Origin: Acidovorax sp.
GTDB lineage: Bacteria > Pseudomonadota > Gammaproteobacteria > Burkholderiales > Burkholderiaceae_C
Assembly: GCA_030150585.1 (NCBI GenBank)
Contig: JASLFM010000080.1
Span: 1-14,469, forward strand
DNA: 14,469 nt
Direction of reading: 5' to 3'
The translations under genes were made by a program, and so were the position numbers. How positions within the stretch are numbered: the stretch's first letter is position 1; every line of letters starts with the position of its first letter. Shown one piece after another: positions 6,090 through 12,017 of the stretch. The notes below the pieces were generated by a model, which worked only from the letters and a program-made list of their open reading frames with translations, did no database searches and was not told the DNA's origin.

Positions 6090-6538
6090 GCACGCGCATC
6101 CTTCTCATCGCCCATGCCCCCCTGGCCCACGCGCTGCGCGAATGCGCGCTGCACGTCTTCCCCGATTGCGGCGGCGACGTGCGCGCACTCGACGTGCCAC
6201 CCAATGCGCCGCCCGAGGAGTCCCTGGCCGCCGCGCGCATCCTGCTCGAACAGGGTGGCGCCGAGGCGGCCACGCTCGTGCTGACCGACGTGTTCGGCGC
6301 CACACCCTGCAACGTGGCCCAGCGCCTCGTGGACGGCGTGCGCCAGCGCCTCGTGACGGGGGCAAACCTGCCCATGCTCCTGCGCGCCGTGAGCTACCGC
6401 AGCGAACCGCTGGATTCCCTGGTCTCGCGCGCCGTGGTCGGCGGCACGCAAGGTGTGATGCAGGTGGCCGTTACGGCGCCACAGAACCAGACACGACGTA
6501 CCACCCATGATCAAGACGACTACGACCATCAGCAATAA
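6086..6538 (+). CDS. PTS EIIA component, mannose/sorbose family
   Basis: A 150-residue cytoplasmic protein of the EIIA-Man fold (PF03610). The N-terminal strand RILLIAHAPLAHAL carries H10, the residue phosphorylated by HPr in this family. The segment AATLVLTDVFGATPCNVAQRL matches the conserved TDLFGGTP(F/C)N motif, and VTGANLPMLLRAV matches the GVNLPML motif. No EIIB, EIIC or EIID follows; such stand-alone EIIA proteins in betaproteobacteria are considered regulatory. The 22 or so C-terminal residues (from about VTAPQNQ) are polar and outside the domain. Translation is coupled upstream (ATGA overlap with the MFS gene), and its 3' end overlaps ptsH by 32 bases. Confidence 0.92.
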   Translation: MSTRILLIAHAPLAHALRECALHVFPDCGGDVRALDVPPNAPPEESLAAARILLEQGGAEAATLVLTDVFGATPCNVAQRLVDGVRQRLVTGANLPMLLRAVSYRSEPLDSLVSRAVVGGTQGVMQVAVTAPQNQTRRTTHDQDDYDHQQ

Positions 6539-6776
6539 ACTGGGCTTGCACGCCCGCGCCTCGGCCAAGCTCACCAAGCTGGCGGGCAGCTTTCCGTGCG
6601 ACGTGTTCATGACCAAGGGCGAGCGCCGCATCAACGCCAAGAGCATCATGGGCGTGATGATGCTGGCGGCGGGCCTGGGCAGCGTGGTGGAACTGGAAAC
6701 CCATGGCGAGCGGGAGCAGGAAGCCATGGACGCGCTGCTGGCGCTGATTGCCGACAAGTTCGGCGAAGGCGAATGA
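6507..6776 (+). CDS. ptsH: Phosphocarrier protein HPr
   Basis: This 89-residue protein passes phosphate from enzyme I to EIIA. The active-site motif NKLGLHARASAKL places the phosphorylated histidine at H15. INAKSIMGVMMLAAGLGS contains S46, the site for HPr kinase in organisms that have HprK. The length and both motifs are textbook. The start at 6507 lies inside the end of the EIIA gene with a 32-base overlap and no clear Shine-Dalgarno, so translation probably depends on the upstream gene. A 136-base gap holding a repeat separates it from ptsI, unlike the close spacing usual for this pair. Confidence 0.97.
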   Translation: MIKTTTTISNKLGLHARASAKLTKLAGSFPCDVFMTKGERRINAKSIMGVMMLAAGLGSVVELETHGEREQEAMDALLALIADKFGEGE

Positions 6777-6912
6777 ACATGGCCCCCACGGTCGCGCACT
6801 GCGTGTCGCTCCCTGGCCTCCAGGGGGGCCGCGTTTCCCTGCCGGGGCTGACCGCCAAGCGGTTCAGAACGCCCTGGGGCGGCCCGGCGGCGAAACCTTC
6901 CAGGCTGCTCCC
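6777..6912. repeat. GC-rich intergenic repeat between ptsH and ptsI
   Basis: This gap contains the words GCACTGCGTG (6796-6805) and GGGGCGGCCC (6876-6885), which recur in the same order at 8692-8701 and 8754-8763. Between them CCCTGG (6811-6816) pairs with CCAGGG (6820-6825) as a tight hairpin. The wording resembles a palindromic intergenic element I remember from Comamonadaceae. The ptsI frame stays open through the whole element. Confidence 0.6.
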
Positions 6913-8673
6913 ATGACCTTCGCCGTCCACGGTCTCGCCGTCGCCCGGGGCATCGCCATCGGGCGGGCCGTGCTGGTCGCGTCGAGCCGCGTGGACGTGG
7001 CGCACTACTTCATCCAGCCCGAGCAGATCCCTGCCGAAATCGAGCGCGTGCGCCGCGGCCGCAATGCCGTGGTGCAGGAGTTGCAGCGCCTGCAGGCCGA
7101 GATGCCGCACGACGCGCCGCACGAGCTCACCGCGCTGCTCGACGTGCACCTCATGCTGCTGCAGGACGAGGCGCTCACCACGGGCGTCAAGCATTGGATC
7201 ACCGAGCGCCTGTACAACGCCGAGTGGGCGCTCACCACGCAGCTCGAGGTGATCGCGCGCCAGTTCGACGAAATGGAGGACGACTACCTGCGCGAGCGCA
7301 AGGCCGACCTCGAACAGGTGGTGGAGCGCATCCTGCGCTACATGAAAGGCGTGGCCAGTCCCGTCGCGCCGCCGCCCCCCGCGCCTGAAACGCGCCGCAA
7401 GACGCAGCAGGACCTGCTGCTCGACGACACGGTGGACGTGCCCCTGGTGCTGGTGGCGCACGACCTGTCTCCGGCCGACCTGCTGCAGTTCAAGCAGAGC
7501 GTGTTCGCCGGCTTCGTGACCGACGTGGGTGGCAAGACCTCGCACACGGCCATTGTTGCGCGCAGCATGGACATCCCGGCCGTGGTGGGCGCGCGCGCGG
7601 CCAGCCAGCTCGTGCGCCAGGACGACTGGATCATCATCGACGGCGATGCGGGCGTGCTCATCGTCGACCCGTCGCCCATCATCCTGGCCGAGTACGGTTT
7701 TCGCCAGCGCCAGATCGAACTGGAGCGCGAGCGCCTCATCCGCCTGCGCCACACGCCCGCCGTCACCATCGACGGCCACAAGGTCGAGCTGCTGGCCAAC
7801 ATCGAGCAGCCCGGCGACACCGAGGCCGCCGTGCGCGCGGGCGCCGTGGGCGTGGGCCTGTTCCGCACCGAATTCCTGTTCATGGGCAAGGGCGACCGCC
7901 TGCCCGGCGAGGAAGAGCAGTACGCGGCCTACCGCCAGGTCATCGAGGGCATGCAGGGCCTGCCCATCACCATCCGCACCATCGACGTGGGTGCCGACAA
8001 GCCGCTCGACAAGGGACACAAGGACAGCTACCTCAACCCCGCGCTGGGCCTGCGTGCCATCCGCTGGAGCCTGGCCGACCCTGCCATGTTCCGCACCCAG
8101 CTGCGCGCCGTGCTGCGCGCAGCTGCGCACGGCCGCGTGAACCTGCTGTTCCCCATGCTCGCGCACACGAGCGAAATCCACCAGACCCTGGCGCAGGTCG
8201 ATCTTGCGCGCGCCGAGCTGGACGCGCGCGGCGTCGTCTACGGGCCGGTGCAACTGGGCGCCATGATCGAGGTGCCCGCCGCCGCGCTCATGGTGCGTAC
8301 CTTCCTGCGCTACTTCGATTTTCTGTCCATCGGCACCAACGACTTGATCCAGTACGCCCTGGCCATCGACCGCGCCGACGAAACCGTGGCCCACCTCTAC
8401 GACCCCCTGCACCCCGCCGTGCTGCGCCTCGTGGCCGACGTGATCGCCGAAGGTGCGGCCCAGGGCAAGAGCGTGTGCGTGTGCGGCGAGACGGCCGGCG
8501 ACGTGGGCATGACGCGCCTGCTGCTCGGCCTGGGCCTGCGCAGCTTCTCCATGCACCCTGCGCAGATCCTGGCCGTGAAGCAGGAAGTGCTGCGCGCCGA
8601 CACGCGCAAGCTCGTGCCCTGGGCCCGCCAGGTGCTGGAATCCGACGACCCCGCCGCCGCCATGGCGGCCTGA
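6913..8673 (+). CDS. ptsI: PTS enzyme I (phosphoenolpyruvate-protein phosphotransferase)
   Basis: A 586-residue enzyme that autophosphorylates from PEP and donates to HPr. The N-terminal HPr-binding and phospho-histidine domain contains GGKTSHTAIVARS with the active H211. The C-terminal PEP-binding barrel shows VGLFRTEFLFMG (R318), GADKPLD, LGAMIEVPAAALM, FLSIGTNDLIQYALAIDR and CVCGETAGD with catalytic C524. The start at 6913 gives MTFAVHGLAVARGIAIGRAVL, the normal enzyme I beginning. The frame stays open 165 bases further upstream, but those codons are the repeat plus the out-of-frame ptsH end and do not look like protein. PASRDD-type or GAF (PtsP) extensions are absent, so this is the general PtsI form. 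It is the last gene of the pts cluster. Confidence 0.96.
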   Translation: MTFAVHGLAVARGIAIGRAVLVASSRVDVAHYFIQPEQIPAEIERVRRGRNAVVQELQRLQAEMPHDAPHELTALLDVHLMLLQDEALTTGVKHWITERLYNAEWALTTQLEVIARQFDEMEDDYLRERKADLEQVVERILRYMKGVASPVAPPPPAPETRRKTQQDLLLDDTVDVPLVLVAHDLSPADLLQFKQSVFAGFVTDVGGKTSHTAIVARSMDIPAVVGARAASQLVRQDDWIIIDGDAGVLIVDPSPIILAEYGFRQRQIELERERLIRLRHTPAVTIDGHKVELLANIEQPGDTEAAVRAGAVGVGLFRTEFLFMGKGDRLPGEEEQYAAYRQVIEGMQGLPITIRTIDVGADKPLDKGHKDSYLNPALGLRAIRWSLADPAMFRTQLRAVLRAAAHGRVNLLFPMLAHTSEIHQTLAQVDLARAELDARGVVYGPVQLGAMIEVPAAALMVRTFLRYFDFLSIGTNDLIQYALAIDRADETVAHLYDPLHPAVLRLVADVIAEGAAQGKSVCVCGETAGDVGMTRLLLGLGLRSFSMHPAQILAVKQEVLRADTRKLVPWARQVLESDDPAAAMAA

Positions 8674-8681
8674 ACTGAAAC

Positions 8682-8765
8682 ACCCCCTGAGGCACTGCGT
8701 GCCTTCCCCCCTCTCTCACGCTTCGCGTGGGAGGGGAGCGCAGCCAGCGCAGCGGGGCGGCCCTT
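8682..8765. repeat. Second copy of the GC-rich intergenic repeat
   Basis: It shares GCACTGCGTG (8692-8701) and GGGGCGGCCC (8754-8763) with the ptsH-ptsI gap. Internal hairpins are GGCA/TGCC (8692-8695 with 8700-8703, give or take a base) and CACGC-TTC-GCGTG (8717-8729), the latter flanked by a C-rich stretch (about 8705-8716) and a G-rich stretch (8730-8736) that can extend the stem imperfectly. It lies right after ptsI and could help end transcription, but there is no T-run. Confidence 0.6.
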
Positions 8766-9013
8766 GCGCGGCTGCCCTGGCTTGGCGCGCGCCCGTTTCA
8801 TGCGCTGTGGGTGGTGTAGCGCGCCATGAAAACTGATTCGCTCCTTTTTTGAGAGCTGATTGCGCAGCATTGAAGGGCGCTGGCGGCAGAAACGGTGCAG
8901 CGTCCTACAGCCAGGATGGCGCAACTCTTACGCACGATTACGCGCCCGCGCACGCGCGGCAGCCCGCAGCGCGGTTACCGTGCGGGGCGACGCGGCCAAT
9001 GCGCCGCCATTCC

Positions 9014-9018
9014 GAGGA
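9014..9018 (+). promoter_or_regulatory. Shine-Dalgarno of the glycine-zipper gene
   Basis: GAGGA stands 8 bases before the ATG at 9027 and decides this start over the open frame that continues upstream to 8895. Confidence 0.6.
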
Positions 9019-9026
9019 TTCGCACC

Positions 9027-9749
9027 ATGAACCACCCCATTGCTCCGCTCCCTTCCTCCGCTGCGTCCGCTGGCGTGCCCGCCAAGTGGCTGTGGGCCGC
9101 CATCGGCACGCTGGCCGTGGCCGTGGCCGCGCTCGGCACCACCATGGCCGTGCAGTGGTCGCGCCAGGGCCCGAGCGCACTGCCGGATGCCACCATGAAC
9201 AGCCTCGCCCCGGCCGATGGCGGCGCCGCGCTTCAGCCCATCGCCGGGCAGCCGTCCACGGCCACGGCGGGCAGGCCCCAGCCCGCGCCTTCCCGGCCGC
9301 AGGCCCTGGCCGCCGCGCCTGCGATGGCTCCGCAGCCCGTCCCGCAGGCCGTCCAGCCCGTGCGCGCCGCAGCCGTATGCGCCACCTGCGGCCGTGTGGA
9401 ATCGGTGGAAGCCGTGCAGCAGGCCGCGCCCGCCACCGGCGTGGGCGCCGTGGCGGGCGGCGTGCTCGGCGGCGTGCTGGGAAACCAGATCGGCCGCGGC
9501 AACGGCCGCGCCGCGGCCACCGTGCTGGGCGCCGTGGGCGGTGGCTATGTGGGCCACCAGGTCGAGAAAAACGTGCGTACGCACACCGTCTACCAGGTCC
9601 ATGTGCGCATGGACGACGGATCGGTGCGCCGCTTCACGCGTGCACAGCCCGTGGCGGTGGGCACGCCCATCGTGCTGGAGGGCAAGGGCTTCCGCACGGC
9701 ATCCGAGCCGCCTGCCGCGGCCCCGGTGCAAGTCAGCAACGGGGTTTGA
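9027..9749 (+). CDS. Glycine-zipper 2TM domain envelope protein (SlyB-like C-terminal region)
   Basis: A 240-residue protein with three parts. Residues ~20-43 form a single N-terminal membrane helix without a lipobox. Residues ~45-115 are a Pro/Ala/Gln-rich linker. From residue 118 comes CATCGRVESVEAV, then a glycine zipper at ~138-181 (GVGAVAGGVLGGVLGNQIGRG, LGAVGGGYVGHQVEKN) of the Rick_17kDa_Anti/Gly-zipper_2TM type, and a C-terminal strand region (YQVHVRMDDGSVRRFTRAQPVAVGTPIVLEGKGF). Related proteins are SlyB/PcpY-like envelope proteins of poorly known function. The CXXC before the zipper (C118, C121) is common in this group as I recall it. The start is chosen by GAGGA upstream and by the helix position. 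It is a single gene ended by the terminator shared with fpr. Confidence 0.85.
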   Translation: MNHPIAPLPSSAASAGVPAKWLWAAIGTLAVAVAALGTTMAVQWSRQGPSALPDATMNSLAPADGGAALQPIAGQPSTATAGRPQPAPSRPQALAAAPAMAPQPVPQAVQPVRAAAVCATCGRVESVEAVQQAAPATGVGAVAGGVLGGVLGNQIGRGNGRAAATVLGAVGGGYVGHQVEKNVRTHTVYQVHVRMDDGSVRRFTRAQPVAVGTPIVLEGKGFRTASEPPAAAPVQVSNGV

Positions 9750-9761
9750 GCTCCTCCCAAC

Positions 9762-9791
9762 AAAAAGGCCTGGCATCGCCAGGCCTTTTTT
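9762..9791. terminator. Bidirectional intrinsic terminator
   Basis: A perfect 13-bp stem, AAAAAGGCCTGGC (9762-9774) with GCCAGGCCTTTTT (9778-9790), and a 3-base loop lies between two convergent genes. The outer A5 and T6 runs give a U-tract in both directions, so it should stop the glycine-zipper gene and fpr alike. Confidence 0.93.
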
Positions 9792-9806
9792 CATGGCGGG
9801 ATCGCC

Positions 9807-10580
9807 TTATTTTTCAACGAAGGCGCGCTCCACCACGAAGTCGCCCGGCTTGCTGGTGTTGCCCTCCTCGAAGTCGCGCTTTTCCAGCATGGCCTTGAGG
9901 TCGGCCAGCATGGCTGGGCTGCCGCAGAGCATCACGCGGTCGTTGATGGGGTCGAGCGGCGGCAGGCCGATGTTGGCGGGGAAGGTGCCGTTCGCGATCA
10001 GGTCGGTGATGCGGCCCTGGTTGCGGAAGGGCTCGCGCGTCACCGTGGGGTAGTAGATGAGCTTGTCCTTCACGATGTCGCCGAGGAACTCGTGGTTGGG
10101 CAGCTCCTTCTCGAACAGCTCCTGGTAGGCCAGCTCGTGCACCTCGCGCACGCCGTGCACCACCACCACCTTTTCGAAGCGCTCGTAGGTCTCGGGGTCG
10201 CGCGCCACGGCCAGCCAGGGCGCCAGGCCCGTGCCCGTGCCGATCAGGTACAGGTTCTTGCCGGGCAGCAGGTAGTCGATGAGCAGCGTGCCCGTGGGCT
10301 TCTTGCCCACGATGATGGTGTCGCCCACCTGGATGTTCTGCAGCTTCGAGGTCAGCGGGCCGTCGGGCACCTTGATGGACAGGAACTCCAGATGTTCCTC
10401 CCAGTTCGGGCTCGCGATCGAGTAGGCGCGCAGCAGCGGCTTGCCGTTCACCTGCAGGCCGATCATCGTGAAATGGCCGTTCGAGAACCGCAGGCCTGGG
10501 TCGCGCGTGGTGGTGAAGGAGAACAGGCGGTCGGTCCAGTGGTGCACCGAAAGGACACGCTCTTCGTGAAATGCGCTCAT
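9807..10580 (-). CDS. fpr: Ferredoxin/flavodoxin-NADP+ reductase
   Basis: A 257-residue cytoplasmic FAD enzyme that moves electrons between NADPH and ferredoxin or flavodoxin. The N-terminal EERVLSVHHWTDRLFSFTTTRDP, FAD-binding RAYSIASP (R51-S54), nucleotide-binding GTGTGLAPW (114-122) and VMLCGSPAML are all present. The C-terminal end VVERAFVEK is characteristic of the bacterial subclass I enzymes found in Pseudomonas and Burkholderiales. The start at 10580 matches the family N-terminus, although no Shine-Dalgarno is seen and the leader is pyrimidine-rich. In pseudomonads fpr is controlled by the LysR-type regulator FinR and oxidative stress. Here an inverted repeat with the T-N11-A form lies about 70-88 bases upstream (10650-10668), which would fit similar control but is unproven. 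Confidence 0.95.
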   Translation of the reverse strand: MSAFHEERVLSVHHWTDRLFSFTTTRDPGLRFSNGHFTMIGLQVNGKPLLRAYSIASPNWEEHLEFLSIKVPDGPLTSKLQNIQVGDTIIVGKKPTGTLLIDYLLPGKNLYLIGTGTGLAPWLAVARDPETYERFEKVVVVHGVREVHELAYQELFEKELPNHEFLGDIVKDKLIYYPTVTREPFRNQGRITDLIANGTFPANIGLPPLDPINDRVMLCGSPAMLADLKAMLEKRDFEEGNTSKPGDFVVERAFVEK

Positions 10581-10649
10581 GGAAGGATGGACTGGAAAGG
10601 ATGGAACGGGATGGCAGCGAATGCCATGGAAGCGAGTTTCGCCGTTTTT

Positions 10650-10668
10650 TTATTCACCAGGGGAATAA
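10650..10668. promoter_or_regulatory. Candidate LysR-type operator upstream of fpr
   Basis: TTATTC (10650-10655) and GAATAA (10663-10668) form a perfect 6-bp inverted repeat around 7 bases. It contains the ATTC-N7-GAAT / T-N11-A arrangement of LysR-type sites. It lies between divergent fpr and the ABC operon, closer to fpr. This is a pattern match only. Confidence 0.4.
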
Positions 10669-10691
10669 GCCGAAATGGCCGAAATGCGCTG

Positions 10692-10718
10692 GCCCGCCAT
10701 GCGGGCAATCACCCGCAT
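10692..10718. repeat. Two overlapping, mutually exclusive hairpins
   Basis: GCCCGC (10692-10697) pairs with GCGGGC (10701-10706). The same central bases, ATGCGGG (10699-10705), can instead pair with CCCGCAT (10712-10718). It may be an operator with repeated half-sites for the ABC operon or fpr; no function can be assigned. Confidence 0.45.
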
Positions 10719-10811
10719 TGTCGGGCAAACTCGCGGCGCGGGTACATTCGGTGCCCTGCGATTGAACGGCGAATTAACGCTGAATTGACCCTTGGCAAAG
10801 GATTCGAGACC

Positions 10812-12017
10812 ATGAACAAGCCCCTCGCTGCCCTTGTTGCAGCGCTGATCTGCGGCGCGGGCGCGGCCCACGCGCAGGCCGCCGCGCCGGTCTACAAGAT
10901 CGGCGAGATCAACAGCTACAAGGCCCAGCCCGCTTTCCTCGAGCCCTACAAGAAGGGCATGGAGCTGGCCGTGGAGCAGGTGAACGCCGCTGGCGGCGTG
11001 GCGGGACGCAAGCTGCAGCTCGTGACCCGCGACGACAACGGCACGCCCGGCGACGCGGTGCGCGCGGCCGAGGAATTGATCGCGCGCGAGAAGGCCGACG
11101 TGCTCATGGGCAGCTTCCTGTCGCACGTGGGCCTGGCGCTCACCGACTTCGCGCAGCAGAAAAAGCGCTTCTTCCTTGCCGCCGAGCCGCTCACCGACAA
11201 GATCGTGTGGGAGAACGGCAACCGCTACACCTTCCGCCTGCGCCCCTCCACCTACATGCAGGTGGCCATGCTCGTGCCCGAGGCCGTGGCGCTCAAGAAA
11301 AAGCGCTGGGCCATCGTCTACCCCAACTACGAATACGGCCAGTCGGCCGTGGCCACCTTCAAGCAGCTGCTCAAGGCCGCGCAGCCGGACGTGGAGTTCG
11401 TCGCCGAGCAGGCGCCGCCCCTGGGCAAGGTCGATGCGGGCAGCGTGGTGCAGGCGCTGGCCGACGCCAAGCCCGACGCGATCTTCAACGTGCTGTTCGC
11501 GGCCGACCTCGCCAAGTTCGTGCGCGAGGGCAACACCCGCGGCCTGTTCCAGGGGCGCAGCGTGGTGAGCCTGCTGTCGGGCGAGCCCGAGTACCTCGAC
11601 ACGCTCAAGGGCGAGGCGCCCGAGGGCTGGATCGTCACGGGCTACCCCTGGTACGCCATCCAGACGCCCGCGCACAAGGCCTTTCTCGACGCCTACCAAA
11701 AGCGCTTCAACGACTACCCCCGCGCGGGCTCCATCGTGGGCTACAACGCCATCCAGTCCATCGTGGCCGGGCTGGCCAAGGCCGGGTCGGCCGATTCGGA
11801 CAAGCTCGCCGCCGCGTTCCGCGGGCTGGAGGTCAAGACGCCGTTCGGCCCCATCACCTACCGCGCGCAGGATCACCAGTCCACCATGGGCGCCTACGTG
11901 GGCAGGACGGCGCTGCAGGGCGGCAAGGGCGTGATGGTGGACTTCCGCTACATGGATGGCGCCAAGTTCCAGCCCACGGATGCGGAAGTGAAGAAACTGC
12001 GGCCCGCAGCGGACTGA
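10812..12017 (+). CDS. Branched-chain amino acid-type ABC transporter substrate-binding protein
   Basis: A 401-residue periplasmic binding protein of the LivK/Peripla_BP_6 family. A Sec signal peptide (MNKPLAALVAALICGAGAAHA, likely cut after residue 21 or 23) is followed by the hallmark opening YKIGEINSYKAQPAFLEPYKKGMELAVEQVNAAGGVAGRKLQLVTRDDNGTPGDAVRAAEELI. The later SIVGYNAIQSIVAGLAKAGS is also typical. The ligand may be a branched-chain or other amino acid, an aromatic acid or an amide, and the sequence does not decide it. The start follows AAAGGA (about 10797-10802), with the signal peptide supporting it. It heads an operon with the fused permease and ATPase; its TGA overlaps the permease ATG. 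Expression is probably controlled from the palindrome-rich region shared with fpr. Confidence 0.93.
   Translation: MNKPLAALVAALICGAGAAHAQAAAPVYKIGEINSYKAQPAFLEPYKKGMELAVEQVNAAGGVAGRKLQLVTRDDNGTPGDAVRAAEELIAREKADVLMGSFLSHVGLALTDFAQQKKRFFLAAEPLTDKIVWENGNRYTFRLRPSTYMQVAMLVPEAVALKKKRWAIVYPNYEYGQSAVATFKQLLKAAQPDVEFVAEQAPPLGKVDAGSVVQALADAKPDAIFNVLFAADLAKFVREGNTRGLFQGRSVVSLLSGEPEYLDTLKGEAPEGWIVTGYPWYAIQTPAHKAFLDAYQKRFNDYPRAGSIVGYNAIQSIVAGLAKAGSADSDKLAAAFRGLEVKTPFGPITYRAQDHQSTMGAYVGRTALQGGKGVMVDFRYMDGAKFQPTDAEVKKLRPAAD

Larger units (their letters stand above)
8674..9026. other. 353-base intergenic region after ptsI
   Basis: I see no gene here on either strand that looks real. The first ~100 bases hold a second copy of the GC-rich repeat found between ptsH and ptsI. 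Around 8826-8890 lies AT-richer sequence with a T6 run (8845-8850) and words (GAGAGCTGATTGCG, GGGCGCTGGCGG) that resemble a different short Comamonadaceae repeat. The last ~100 bases presumably carry the promoter of the glycine-zipper gene, but no convincing boxes could be chosen. Confidence 0.6.

Noticed and set aside
6748..6912. An upstream ATG for ptsI giving 55 extra residues
   Set aside because: The extension overlaps ptsH in another frame and translates the repeat; the family N-terminus begins exactly at 6913.
6646..8556. A 636-codon open frame on the minus strand opposite ptsH and ptsI
   Set aside because: The His/Ala/Gly/Gln-rich product mirrors ptsI codon structure; enzyme I on the other strand is certain.
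8849..9898. Plus-strand open frame overlapping the glycine-zipper gene and running into fpr
   Set aside because: Arg/Gly/Ala-rich shadow frame that crosses a bidirectional terminator and the 3' end of fpr on the opposite strand.
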